From Planococcus maitriensis (GTDB taxonomy: Bacteria; Bacillota; Bacilli; Bacillales_A; Planococcaceae): 64,000 nt of DNA. The notes below the pieces were generated by a model, which did no database searches, had not been told where the DNA came from, and saw only the letters and a list, made by a program, of their open reading frames with translations. Both the position numbers and the translations under genes were made by a program. The number at the start of each line of letters is the position of its first letter. Positions within the stretch are counted from its first letter, which is position 1. This document shows positions 32,878 to 40,803 of this stretch, one piece after another. Location of the stretch: positions 186,001 through 250,000 of the forward strand of contig NZ_QLZQ01000003.1 in NCBI RefSeq assembly GCF_003289925.1, given 5' to 3'.

Positions 32878-33621
32878 TTATTCGTATTTGCGGAAAAAGG
32901 CGAGTGTGCCGTCGATGATCCGTTGCTGGTCGTGATCAAGCGTCGCCACATGGAAGCTATCCGTCATTTCAATGAGGTCTTTTTCCTTGGATGAAATATG
33001 TTCATATATGAACCTGGAATTATCCGGCGGGACGACATGATCTTCCGGCGAAACGAACAGCAGTGTCGGGCAATGAATGGCCGACAGGTTTTTTCTGGCC
33101 AAATCCATGAAAGAAAGGATCTCCTTAACGGAAGCGACCGGTGTTTTCTCATAAGCAAGCTCAGTGACTCCAGGCTTTTTAATATCGGATCCGATGGCAT
33201 CCAAAAAACGCACATCCTGCAATTCCTTGACACCTTCCATGTCCGGGACTTCGACGGCGGCGTTGATCAATGAAATGGCGCGGATCTCCGGATGGTTTTC
33301 CGCCATATAAAGCGCGAGTGTACCGCCCATTGACAAACCTGCCACGAATATCTTATCGCAGCGCTCCGACAGCCAAGCGTAGGCCTCCTCGACAGAGGCA
33401 ATCCAATCCTGATACGTGCTTGTTTCCATATCTTCATAATGCGTGCCATGCCCCTTCAGGCGCGGGGCATAGACGCTATATCCTTCGTTCGCGAAAGCCT
33501 CGGCAAGCGGGCGCATGCTTTGGGTCGTGCCGGTAAAGCCATGGGATACGAGAATTCCTGTTTTCCCGCCTTCGGAAATGAACGGCTCTGCGCCTGGAAG
33601 GACATCGAAATCATGTGTCAT
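32878..33621 (-). CDS. Carboxylesterase, Est30-like alpha/beta hydrolase
   Basis: 247 residues, exactly the size of Geobacillus Est30-type monoacylglycerol lipase/carboxylesterases. Oxyanion region GILVSHGFTGTT, nucleophile elbow GLSMGG with Ser97, and candidate acid and base in FVSPEDHVVPP and DSFHVATLD. Cytoplasmic; hydrolyses short to medium acyl esters. The start is the ATG behind AAAGGAGG; a longer frame upstream has no site. Single gene. Confidence 0.88.
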   Translation of the reverse strand: MTHDFDVLPGAEPFISEGGKTGILVSHGFTGTTQSMRPLAEAFANEGYSVYAPRLKGHGTHYEDMETSTYQDWIASVEEAYAWLSERCDKIFVAGLSMGGTLALYMAENHPEIRAISLINAAVEVPDMEGVKELQDVRFLDAIGSDIKKPGVTELAYEKTPVASVKEILSFMDLARKNLSAIHCPTLLFVSPEDHVVPPDNSRFIYEHISSKEKDLIEMTDSFHVATLDHDQQRIIDGTLAFFRKYE

Positions 33622-33744
33622 CCAAAAACCTCCTTTTGGGATAGTCTTTAAGTATTCGCTGCTTTTCAGGAAAATCCTGCCCATTCATTTTCCCTGAAAA
33701 GGAATGCTATACTTACGGAAGAATAATCAACTGGAGGAGATCGC

Positions 33745-34143
33745 GTGCAAAACGTACAGGAATATACTCAATTGATCGAGCAATTCGAGAACGGCCCCTA
33801 TTTCAAGATGCTCGGTTTTGAAATCAACGGGGTGGAATATGGCAAGGCGTCCATGCGCTTGGAGAAAAGACCTGAAAATGACAATATGCAAAATATGCTG
33901 CACGGCGGCGCGATCATGTCAGGGATTGATATTGTCATGGGCCTTGCCTCCCGGTCGCTCGGAAGCGATGCGGTCTCGACGATTCAAATGGAAGTTCGCT
34001 TCATCAAAAGTTTGGCGGAGGGAACGGCCGTTTTCCACGCTGAACTGTTACATCAGACGAACAGTACGGCAATCCTGACAGGGCGCGTCGTCAGCGATCG
34101 AGACGAATTATTGGCCTATAGCACCGGAACATTCAAACTATGA
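33745..34143 (+). CDS. PaaI family hotdog-fold thioesterase
   Basis: 132 residues, one hotdog fold. MLHGGAIMSGIDIVMGLASRS contains the HGG motif of PaaI/YbgC-type thioesterases (His-Gly-Gly, followed by an acidic residue on the central helix), and VRFIKSLAEGTAVFHAEL is the second conserved strand pair. It probably hydrolyses an aryl- or acyl-CoA. GTG start after GGAGGAG. Next to mhqR/mhqO-like genes but with its own terminator. Confidence 0.82.
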   Translation: MQNVQEYTQLIEQFENGPYFKMLGFEINGVEYGKASMRLEKRPENDNMQNMLHGGAIMSGIDIVMGLASRSLGSDAVSTIQMEVRFIKSLAEGTAVFHAELLHQTNSTAILTGRVVSDRDELLAYSTGTFKL

Positions 34144-34147
34144 TTGC

Positions 34148-34185
34148 AAAAGCTCCTTTCCGCATACGGCGGGGAGGAGCTTTTT
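34148..34185 (+). terminator. Intrinsic terminator
   Basis: AAAAGCTCCT pairs with AGGAGCTTTTT; an inner CCGC/GCGG stem extends it. Confidence 0.82.
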
Positions 34186-34213
34186 GGATTAACCGCAATC
34201 TGAAGCCGTTCTC

Positions 34214-34275
34214 TTGACCGGTGAGTTATAGCTTGATATGATTACTTTTAATTAAAGATATTTTAATTCGAAATA
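34214..34275 (+). promoter_or_regulatory. mhqR-type promoter with downstream dyad
   Basis: TTGACC (34214-34219), 17 bases, TATGAT (34237-34242): a near-consensus sigma-A promoter. Just past the expected start lie CTTTTAATTAAAG (34245-34257) and the imperfect palindrome TATTT-TAATTCG-AAATA (34259-34275), suited to repression by the encoded MarR protein. Confidence 0.65.
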
Positions 34276-34289
34276 AAGAGGTGGAATAA

Positions 34290-34769
34290 ATGGAGTTCTC
34301 CAACCAGAACCTGAAAGCTGTAACGGTTTTGATTCGCGCCGCGGATGCCGTCCATGATGCCATTAAACGGGACGTTGCCGGGTACGGCTTAAATGCGACG
34401 GAATTCTCGGTGCTCGAATTGCTCTATCACCAGGGCCGTCAGCCGATACAGGCGATTGGCAAGAGGGTATTGATTGCGAGCAGCAGCATCACTTATGTGG
34501 TCGACAAACTGGAACAGAAAGGCTACGTCGAACGGGAAGCGTGCAAGGAAGACCGGCGCGTGACTTATGCACTCTTGACGGAAAATGGCCAGGAATTGAT
34601 GAAGCGGATTTTCCCTGAGCATGAACGGCAGATGGATAAAGTGTTTGCCGGCCTTGGGCAAGAGGAAATAGTGGAATTGATCGAAAAGCTGAAAAAGGTC
34701 GGCTACGAAGCGCAAGACAGCAATGCAGCAGCAGATGGAATTTTAAAAAATAAGGAGCGGTATGCATGA
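34290..34769 (+). CDS. mhqR: MarR family repressor, MhqR-like
   Basis: 159 residues with a MarR winged helix. Similar to B. subtilis MhqR, which represses hydroquinone and azo-compound defence genes: GLNATEFSVLELLYHQGRQP, ASSSITYVVDKLEQKGYV (recognition helix) and CKEDRRVTYALLT (wing). The wing cysteine (ACKEDRR) might be a sensing site. ATG after AAAGAGGTGG. The next gene overlaps it by four bases (ATGA) and encodes an MhqO-type dioxygenase, the same partner MhqR controls in Bacillus, so this is very likely a self-regulated quinone-responsive operon. Confidence 0.83.
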   Translation: MEFSNQNLKAVTVLIRAADAVHDAIKRDVAGYGLNATEFSVLELLYHQGRQPIQAIGKRVLIASSSITYVVDKLEQKGYVEREACKEDRRVTYALLTENGQELMKRIFPEHERQMDKVFAGLGQEEIVELIEKLKKVGYEAQDSNAAADGILKNKERYA

Positions 34770-35749
34770 ACGAATTGAAAGGGATCCACCATGTAACGGC
34801 GATTACGAGCAGTGCCGAAAAGAATTATGAATTTTTCACGTATGTATTGGGCATGAGGCTGGTCAAGAAAACGGTGAACCAGGACGATATCCAAACCTAT
34901 CACTTGTTCTTCGCTGACGATAAGGGTTCAGCGGGGACGGATATGACTTTCTTTGATTTTCCGGGAATCCCGAAAGGCTCTCACGGAACCAACGAAATTT
35001 ACAAAACGGCTTTCCGCGTTCCGACAGACGAAGCGCTTAGCTATTGGGAGAAACGTTTTGACAAATACGAAGTGAACCACAGTGCAATCGCAGAGCAATT
35101 CGGCGTCAAAACTTTGTCGTTCACAGACTTCGATGACCAGCAGTATATGCTCGTATCGGACGAGAACAATGAAGGCGTGCAAGCGGGGACGCCTTGGCAG
35201 GACGGCCCGGTCCCGCTTGAATTTGCCATCACCGGGCTCGGGCCGATCCATATCCGCATCGGCCAATTCGATTACTTGAAAGAAGTGCTCGAAAAGGCGA
35301 TGCATATGCGCGAGATCGCCAACGAGGGATCGCTGCATTTATTCGAGATGGGCGAAGGCGGAAACGGTGCACAAGTAATCGTTGAGCATAATGCAGATTT
35401 ACCGTCCGGGCAGCAGGGTTACGGCACGGTGCATCATGCCGCATTCCGCGTGGCGGACCGCGCAGCATTGAATGAATGGATCGGCCATATGCAGGAAATC
35501 GGGTTCTCGACTTCGGGCTATGTCGACCGCTTCTTCTTTGAATCATTGTACGCACGGGTAGCCCCCGGCCTCTTGTTCGAATGGGCAACGGATGGCCCGG
35601 GCTTCATGGGTGATGAGCCATATGAAACACTCGGGGAGAAACTTTCTTTGCCGCCGTTTTTGGAACCGAAGCGCGAACAGATCGAGAGCATGGTGCGGCC
35701 GATCGATACGGTGCGCAGCACGAAGGATATCGAAAAAGAATACCTATAG
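34766..35749 (+). CDS. mhqO: Ring-cleaving dioxygenase, MhqO/MhqA-like (VOC family)
   Basis: 327 residues with two VOC modules (about 5-150 and 160-300). Conserved elements: GIHHVTAITSSAEKNYEFFT, MTFFDFPGIPKGSHGTNEIY, GTVHHAAFRVADRAALNEW and LYARVAPGLLFEWATDGPGF. The His residues in HHVT and VHHAAFRV and the Glu in FEWATD form the metal site. Bacillus MhqO/MhqA/MhqE open hydroquinone-type rings, disposing of toxic quinones. Translationally coupled to the MhqR-like repressor. Terminator follows. Confidence 0.87.
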   Translation: MNELKGIHHVTAITSSAEKNYEFFTYVLGMRLVKKTVNQDDIQTYHLFFADDKGSAGTDMTFFDFPGIPKGSHGTNEIYKTAFRVPTDEALSYWEKRFDKYEVNHSAIAEQFGVKTLSFTDFDDQQYMLVSDENNEGVQAGTPWQDGPVPLEFAITGLGPIHIRIGQFDYLKEVLEKAMHMREIANEGSLHLFEMGEGGNGAQVIVEHNADLPSGQQGYGTVHHAAFRVADRAALNEWIGHMQEIGFSTSGYVDRFFFESLYARVAPGLLFEWATDGPGFMGDEPYETLGEKLSLPPFLEPKREQIESMVRPIDTVRSTKDIEKEYL

Positions 35750-35758
35750 GAAAAATTG

Positions 35759-35786
35759 GCACTGCTCCCCATGGGCAGTGCTTTTT
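35759..35786 (+). terminator. Intrinsic terminator
   Basis: GCACTGC pairs with GCAGTGC around a 9-base loop, followed by T5. Confidence 0.82.
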
Positions 35787-35898
35787 CACTGCCAATAACA
35801 AAGAGGATGCAGAGAATCTGAAATAATGGGACGATTTTGGGAACTTATTCAACTTATATGCGTAAGTATAGTTAACACAAAGAAAGGGGAGAAGGGCG

Positions 35899-36198
35899 AT
35901 GCCGAAATGCCAGAATTGCGGAGCGTTATGGACGTGGGCACAGACCGTATGCCGACTGTGCACACTTGGGGATGGGATGAAGTGCCCCTCATGCCGCGAG
36001 GAGCAATTCGTATCGATGGAATCGCGGAAAAAGACCAGCTTGTTCGTCTTTGCCGCTCCACTCATCATGTTCATCTCGGTCGCTTTCGGCATCAACCCGT
36101 TTGCTTCCCTGGCCTTGTTCCTCGCATCCTTTTTCGTGATCTTGGGCATTTATCCGTTCGTGATCGAATTGACGGACGAACGCGGGCCGATGTGGTGA
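35899..36198 (+). CDS. Two-helix membrane protein with N-terminal double CxxC zinc ribbon
   Basis: 99 residues. Residues 1-35 hold C4-x2-C7, C18-x2-C21 and C29-x2-C32 pairs (PKCQNCGALW, VCRLCTL, KCPSCREE), a zinc-ribbon module of the CXXC-20-CXXC type. Two membrane helices follow (about 46-62, SLFVFAAPLIMFISVAF, and 68-87), with a short acidic tail. Small proteins of this kind are frequent in Bacillota and unassigned. ATG after AAGGGGAGAAGGG. Monocistronic, located between mhqO and the rib leader. Confidence 0.7.
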   Translation: MPKCQNCGALWTWAQTVCRLCTLGDGMKCPSCREEQFVSMESRKKTSLFVFAAPLIMFISVAFGINPFASLALFLASFFVILGIYPFVIELTDERGPMW

Positions 36199-36263
36199 AT
36201 GATGAAAATCCGAGTTCTTTTTAGGGATTTAGTTGCTTGCCCCCTCAAATGAATATTCTTTTC

Positions 36264-36292
36264 TGGACAGCTCCCGAAGCTTGCGCTAAACT
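36264..36292 (+). promoter_or_regulatory. Probable promoter of the riboflavin operon
   Basis: TGGACA (36264-36269), 17 bases, TAAACT (36287-36292). Transcription would begin about 14 bases before the first FMN aptamer. Confidence 0.55.
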
Positions 36293-36312
36293 TACAGATA
36301 ATCATTCATAGC

Positions 36313-36437
36313 GTTCTTCGGGGTCGGGTGAAATTCCCAATCGACGGTAACGGAGCAATCCGAAGCCCGTGAGCCTTTCGGGGCAGGATTTGGTGCAAGT
36401 CCAAAGCCGACAGTTAAAGTCTGGATGGGAGAAGAAC
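36313..36437 (+). promoter_or_regulatory. FMN riboswitch (RFN element), first of two
   Basis: Complete FMN aptamer: P1 GTTCTTC/GAAGAAC, then the RFN core with GGGGTCGGGTGAAATTCCCA, GACGGTAACGGAGCAATCCG, AGCCCGTGAGCC and GCAGGATTTGGTGCAAGTCC. It is followed by hairpin AACCTAA/TTAGGTT (36446-36469) and then a strong terminator. FMN binding should favour termination. The core (36316-36434) is identical base for base to the second copy 239 bases downstream, while the outer P1 pairs differ. Confidence 0.95.
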
Positions 36438-36487
36438 AGTCAAGCAACCTAAAAGCATTCGCTTAGGTTTCTTTGATATGCATTTTC

Positions 36488-36522
36488 AAGGCCCCTTTCT
36501 TTTATGGAAGGGGGCCTTTTTT
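36488..36522 (+). terminator. Terminator of the first FMN riboswitch
   Basis: AAGGCCCC pairs with GGGGCCTT, inner TC/GA, followed by T6. It closes the first aptamer-terminator unit. Its left arm shows no obvious match to the 3' part of the aptamer, unlike the second unit. Confidence 0.88.
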
Positions 36523-36551
36523 GCATACTGTGGATGATTAACTGAATAGTA

Positions 36552-36676
36552 TTCCTTCGGGGTCGGGTGAAATTCCCAATCGACGGTAACGGAGCAATCC
36601 GAAGCCCGTGAGCCTTTCGGGGCAGGATTTGGTGCAAGTCCAAAGCCGACAGTTAAAGTCTGGATGGGAGAAGGAA
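36552..36676 (+). promoter_or_regulatory. FMN riboswitch (RFN element), second of two
   Basis: Second complete aptamer with the same 119-base core as the first. P1 is TTCCTTC/GAAGGAA, different in sequence from copy 1 but equally paired. GATGGG at 36663-36668, in the 3' part, can pair with CCCATC (36729-36734) in the left arm of the following terminator, giving the expected antiterminator when FMN is absent. Confidence 0.95.
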
Positions 36677-36726
36677 GAACACGGAAATTATAGAGTTTTC
36701 TATAGTTCTATTTCCTATTGTCTTCT

Positions 36727-36755
36727 AACCCATCGGCGAATCGATGGGTTTTTAT
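36727..36755 (+). terminator. Riboswitch-controlled terminator before ribD
   Basis: AACCCATCG-GCGAAT-CGATGGGTT followed by a T-rich run, 24 bases before the ribD start. Confidence 0.9.
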
Positions 36756-36778
36756 TTTGTTCTGAAAGGTGTGATCAA

Positions 36779-37861
36779 GTGGACGATCAGCAAATCATGA
36801 AGCAAGCACTGGAGTTGGCGCGGTCAGCTGCCGGGCAGACTTCCCCCAACCCGCTCGTCGGATCGGTGATCGTCAAAGATGGCCGCATCATCGGCATGGG
36901 CGCGCACCTGAAAGCGGGACAGGCGCATGCGGAAATCCATGCGCTGAACATGGCAGGCAGTGAAGCGCGAGGCGCGGATTTGTATGTGACGCTGGAGCCT
37001 TGCAGCCACCATGGCCGGACAGGGCCTTGCGCGGATGCGATTATTCATGCCGGTATCCGCCGCGTCGTCGTCGCTGTACTGGATCCGAACCCGCTCGTTT
37101 CAGGCCAGGGCATCAAGAAGCTAGAAGCTGCTGGGGTTGTGGTGGAGACCGGTGTCTGTGAGCAGGAAGCTGCGGAGCTGAATCGGATGTTCTTCACTTA
37201 TATCCGCAAAAACCGGCCATTTGTCACATTGAAGCACGCCATCACTTTAGACGGCAAAATCGCTGTGCACGGCGGCCGTTCGGAAAAAATCACGGGGCTT
37301 GAAGTGCAGCGCGACGTCCACGAACTGCGTTTGCTGCACGATGCCATCCTAGTCGGCGTACAGACTGTTACGCTCGACAACCCCCGCTTGACCAATCGGT
37401 TTGCCGGCTCCCCGAAGCAGCCGGTCCGGGTTATCTTGGATCGCCACCTGCGCATCCCAGGAGAGAGCCACGTCATTCAAGTGCCTGATGCCCCTACTTG
37501 GATTATCGTCGGTTCACAAGCGGATATCGGCAGCCGCGGCGCGTTTCCGGAGCATGTCCGCATTTTGCAGCTGGGCACGCCTGACGTGGAAATTGCTGCC
37601 GCACTGGAATTGCTTGCTGAACAACAGATTCTATCTGTCCTTGTGGAAGGCGGGCAAAAAATAAACACCGTATTTTTAAGAAGCGGGCAAGTGGACGAGA
37701 TTGTTACGTATATCGCGCCGGTCATTCTCGGCGGCGAAGGAACCGTGTCCGTATTCGGCGATTTGCACGTCAATTCCGCCGCAAACGGCATCCGCTTGCA
37801 GACGCAGGATGCAGAACGCATCGGAACGGACCTGAAGATCATCTCCACCTTAAAGGAGTGA
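36779..37861 (+). CDS. ribD: Riboflavin biosynthesis deaminase/reductase
   Basis: 360-residue bifunctional enzyme. The N-terminal CDA-like deaminase (1-145) carries the zinc site HAEIHAL and PCSHHGRTGPC; the C-terminal reductase (about 147-360, dihydrofolate reductase-like fold) starts RPFVTLKHAITLDGKIA and includes LVEGGQKINTVFL. It performs the second and third steps from GTP to riboflavin. Start GTG behind AAAGGTGTGAT; a longer frame extends into the riboswitch and is not used. First gene of ribD-ribE-ribBA-ribH, the Bacillus order. Confidence 0.96.
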   Translation: MDDQQIMKQALELARSAAGQTSPNPLVGSVIVKDGRIIGMGAHLKAGQAHAEIHALNMAGSEARGADLYVTLEPCSHHGRTGPCADAIIHAGIRRVVVAVLDPNPLVSGQGIKKLEAAGVVVETGVCEQEAAELNRMFFTYIRKNRPFVTLKHAITLDGKIAVHGGRSEKITGLEVQRDVHELRLLHDAILVGVQTVTLDNPRLTNRFAGSPKQPVRVILDRHLRIPGESHVIQVPDAPTWIIVGSQADIGSRGAFPEHVRILQLGTPDVEIAAALELLAEQQILSVLVEGGQKINTVFLRSGQVDEIVTYIAPVILGGEGTVSVFGDLHVNSAANGIRLQTQDAERIGTDLKIISTLKE

Positions 37862-37866
37862 CACAA

Positions 37867-38502
37867 ATGTTTACAGGCATTATTGAAGAAACCGGACAGC
37901 TGGCAGGGGTCAAGCGCGGCGCGTCCAGCATGGAACTGACAATACGCGCGAATATTGTCCTCGAAGAAACGAAAATCGGCGACAGCATTTCCGTGGAAGG
38001 CGTATGTTTAACGGTAACTTCGTTATCGAGCGGCCGTTTCACGGTGGATGTCATGCCGGAAACATTCCGCGGCACGACCCTTTCTTCCTTGGGTATCTCC
38101 AGCCCCGTAAACCTGGAGCGGGCCATGGCGGCGAACGGCCGCTTCGGCGGGCATCTCGTTGCGGGCCATATCGACGGTGTCGGCAAGATCCTGCGCAAGC
38201 GCCCACAGGAAAACGCCATGTATATCGATATAGCGGCGCCTCCGGAATTGCTTGCACAGTCGATCGTCAAAGGGTCTGTCGCGATCGACGGCATCAGCTT
38301 GACGATCTTTGGAATCAGTGAAAATTATTTGACCGTTTCGCTCATCCCGCATACGGCGGGGGAAACGACTTTAGGCGCCAAAAAAGCAGGCGATCCGGTC
38401 AATCTCGAAACCGATATGTTCGGCAAGTACGTGCAGCGTTTCATGGAACATGCGCCAAAACAACCGATGGACGCCAATTATTTACGGCGACACGGATTTT
38501 AA
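37867..38502 (+). CDS. ribE: Riboflavin synthase alpha subunit
   Basis: 211 residues made of two similar lumazine-binding beta barrels (1-97 and 98-195). The start MFTGIIEETGQLAGV is diagnostic, and the second barrel begins HLVAGHIDGVGKI. It dismutates two 6,7-dimethyl-8-ribityllumazine molecules to riboflavin and the pyrimidinedione. ATG follows AAGGAG, which lies at the ribD stop; a GTG overlapping that stop was rejected. Works as a trimer within the RibH capsid in Bacillus. Confidence 0.96.
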   Translation: MFTGIIEETGQLAGVKRGASSMELTIRANIVLEETKIGDSISVEGVCLTVTSLSSGRFTVDVMPETFRGTTLSSLGISSPVNLERAMAANGRFGGHLVAGHIDGVGKILRKRPQENAMYIDIAAPPELLAQSIVKGSVAIDGISLTIFGISENYLTVSLIPHTAGETTLGAKKAGDPVNLETDMFGKYVQRFMEHAPKQPMDANYLRRHGF

Positions 38503-38514
38503 AGGAGCAAACCG

Positions 38515-39705
38515 ATGCTAAATACAATCGAAGAAGCAGTAAAGGATTTGCAGGCAGGAAAAGTCATCATTCTGGTAGATGACGAATCAAGGGAAAACGA
38601 AGGCGATTTCGTGTGCCTTGCTGAACATGCGACCCCTGAAAACATCAATTTCATGGCCACCCACGGCCGGGGGCTCATCTGCACGCCGGTCTCGCCGGAT
38701 ATCGCCTTGCGGCTGAAACTCGACCAAATGGTCAGTCATAATACCGATCATCACGAAACGGCATTTACCGTCAGCATCGACCATAAAGATGCCAAGACGG
38801 GTATCAGCGCATTTGAACGGTCGGACACCATTTTGCAGATGCTCGATACAAAAGCCGTGCCGCAGGATTTCAAACGGCCGGGGCACGTCTTCCCGCTTGT
38901 CGCAAAATCGGGCGGTGTTTTCCAGCGCCAAGGCCATACGGAAGCGTCCGTTGATTTGGCCAGAATCAGCGGCAGCGAACCCGCAGCTGTCATTTGCGAG
39001 ATCATGAACCCCGATGGCTCGATGTCGCGCATGCCGGACTTGGAGAAGTTAGCAGAGGAATTCGATCTGAAACTCATCGCGATTGAAGATTTGCATGCCT
39101 ACCGTGCAGAAAAAGATTCACTCATTACGCGGGAGTCGAGTGTCCATATGCCGACTGATTTCGGGGAGTTCAAGATGGTGGGCTATTCGAACCGGCTGGA
39201 CACTGAAGAGCATGTCGCTATCGTCAAGGGCAATCCCGAATTGGAGGAAGCGCCAATCGTCCGCATCCACTCCGAATGTTTGACCGGCGATATTTTCCAC
39301 TCGCGCCGCTGCGATTGCGGCGCCCAGCTTGAGAAATCGCTCGAGTTGATCGAACAGGCAAATGCGGGCATCGTCCTCTATATGAGACAGGAAGGGCGCG
39401 GCATCGGCTTGCTGAATAAGCTGAAAGCGTATGAGCTGCAGGAACAGGGCTTGGATACCGTCGAGGCGAACGAACAATTGGGCTTCCCGGCAGAAATGCG
39501 CGATTACACGTTATGCGCTTTGATGCTGAAAGACCTTGGCGTGTCACGTGTCAGGCTGCTCACCAATAATCCAGCCAAGACGGACGCACTGGTTGAATAC
39601 GGCATCGAAGTGGAAGAACGGCTTGCGCTCATCATCCCGCCGACTGCAGACAACACGCAATATATGGAAACGAAAAAACAACGGATGCATCATCTAATCG
39701 ACTAA
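38515..39705 (+). CDS. ribBA: Bifunctional DHBP synthase / GTP cyclohydrolase II
   Basis: 396 residues. Residues 1-200 are 3,4-dihydroxy-2-butanone-4-phosphate synthase (VDDESRENEGDFVCLAEH; HTEASVDLARISG), supplying the four-carbon unit; 205-396 is GTP cyclohydrolase II with the zinc cysteines in SECLTGDIFHSRRCDCG, plus MRQEGRGIGLLNKL and RVRLLTNNPAKTDAL. It feeds both entry points of riboflavin synthesis. Both halves look complete. ATG after AAAGGAG, 12 bases from ribE. Confidence 0.96.
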   Translation: MLNTIEEAVKDLQAGKVIILVDDESRENEGDFVCLAEHATPENINFMATHGRGLICTPVSPDIALRLKLDQMVSHNTDHHETAFTVSIDHKDAKTGISAFERSDTILQMLDTKAVPQDFKRPGHVFPLVAKSGGVFQRQGHTEASVDLARISGSEPAAVICEIMNPDGSMSRMPDLEKLAEEFDLKLIAIEDLHAYRAEKDSLITRESSVHMPTDFGEFKMVGYSNRLDTEEHVAIVKGNPELEEAPIVRIHSECLTGDIFHSRRCDCGAQLEKSLELIEQANAGIVLYMRQEGRGIGLLNKLKAYELQEQGLDTVEANEQLGFPAEMRDYTLCALMLKDLGVSRVRLLTNNPAKTDALVEYGIEVEERLALIIPPTADNTQYMETKKQRMHHLID

Positions 39706-39717
39706 GGAGTGTTAACA

Positions 39718-40185
39718 ATGGAAACAGTTTACGAAGCAAATTTGATCGGATCGGATTTAAAAATCGGCATCGTCACCGGCAGGTTCAATGACTTTATCAC
39801 ATCGCGCCTGTTGGACGGTGCAGTCGACGGTTTGGTGCGCCATGGCGTGGGCAAGGAAAATATCGATACCGCCTGGGTGCCAGGGGCATTCGAATTGCCG
39901 TTGGTGGCGAAAAAGATGGCGGAAACGAAAAAATATGATGCTGTCATCGCGCTTGGCACCGTAATCCGAGGGGCGACGACCCATTACGATTACGTCTGCA
40001 GCGAAGCGGCAAAAGGCATCGCGCAAGCTGGCATGTCGACCGGCGTCCCAGTCATTTTCGGCGTATTGACGACGGAAACGATCGAACAGGCAATTGAACG
40101 CGCGGGCACAAAGGCTGGAAACAAAGGCTACGAAGCGGCTGTTTCCGCTGTGGAAATGGGCAATTTGATGAAAGCATTCGATTGA
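39718..40185 (+). CDS. ribH: 6,7-dimethyl-8-ribityllumazine synthase
   Basis: 155 residues, the standard length of the 60-meric icosahedral enzyme. [54 protein letters not shown] and the catalytic-His region and [20 protein letters not shown] are conserved. It condenses the RibD and RibB products. ATG after AAGGAGTG; last gene of the operon. No ribT follows. Confidence 0.96.
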   Translation: METVYEANLIGSDLKIGIVTGRFNDFITSRLLDGAVDGLVRHGVGKENIDTAWVPGAFELPLVAKKMAETKKYDAVIALGTVIRGATTHYDYVCSEAAKGIAQAGMSTGVPVIFGVLTTETIEQAIERAGTKAGNKGYEAAVSAVEMGNLMKAFD

Positions 40186-40280
40186 CCGGAAGAGCTGATA
40201 GCCTTTTCTCCAATGTATGGAGGCGGGAAGGCGGACATTCCGCCCACCGGGCATCTACTTCAAGCTCATAAAATAAAATA

Positions 40281-40322
40281 AAATGAGCCTACATTCTTTT
40301 ATGAATGGCGGCTCATTTTTTA
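40281..40322 (+). terminator. Intrinsic terminator of the rib operon
   Basis: AAATGAGCC pairs with GGCTCATTT; an inner CATTC/GAATG adds to the stem. T run follows. The stretch 40323-40420 between it and the next promoter is AT-rich with nothing else seen. Confidence 0.78.
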
Positions 40323-40420
40323 TTGTGTTTTTCCTTTAGCAGCAATGCCTCGGTGGATTTTGCATATAAAATGGTTGGAGTTCAACAGAAATTTTATTTA
40401 ACCCTTATTATAATAATACA

Positions 40421-40449
40421 TTGACAATTAACAGAAGTTTTAGAATAAT
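40421..40449 (+). promoter_or_regulatory. Promoter of the DUF4212-symporter operon
   Basis: TTGACA (40421-40426), 17 bases, AATAAT (40444-40449). The AT-rich region upstream (ATTATAATAATA) could act as an UP element. The first gene starts about 110 bases downstream; no known leader motif recognised. Confidence 0.6.
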
Positions 40450-40567
40450 GAAAAAAGAAATTATTTATTATCCTTAAAATGGAAAGGGAGGAGGAAAGGC
40501 ATCCCATAATTATTGATAGGCCATCCGTAGGGATATTTGTTAGCGTTTTCAAAAAAGGAGTGAGTCG

Positions 40568-40753
40568 ATGATCTGGGTTCTTACATTGAGCCTTATTACC
40601 ATCGTATCCGTAGTCGCGGGGTTGAGAAACCGGAAGGTTGTCTATTTTTTCCTTCCATTTGCATCGGTTTTTGCATTTATGCTCGTCAAAGTCATTATGG
40701 TACCACTTCCATTCCTGGATACCGTCCGTTTCATTTTCCAGTTGAGGGGGTGA
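40568..40753 (+). CDS. Small two-helix membrane protein
   Basis: 61 residues: helix 1 about 2-18 (IWVLTLSLITIVSVVAG), a basic loop LRNRK, helix 2 about 24-43 (VVYFFLPFASVFAFMLVKVI), short tail. AAAGGAG lies seven bases before the ATG, so translation is credible. It opens an operon with the DUF4212 subunit and the symporter; it may be an accessory subunit. No family recognised. Confidence 0.65.
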   Translation: MIWVLTLSLITIVSVVAGLRNRKVVYFFLPFASVFAFMLVKVIMVPLPFLDTVRFIFQLRG

Positions 40754-40803
40754 GCTTCGCAATACAGGAATTCGGCTTCTAAACCGGCAAAGGGGTGGGT
40801 AAT

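Noticed and set aside
36608..36778. Longer ribD reading that starts inside the second riboswitch
   Set aside because: It would translate the aptamer and terminator; GTG at 36779 has a good ribosome binding site and gives the normal RibD length.
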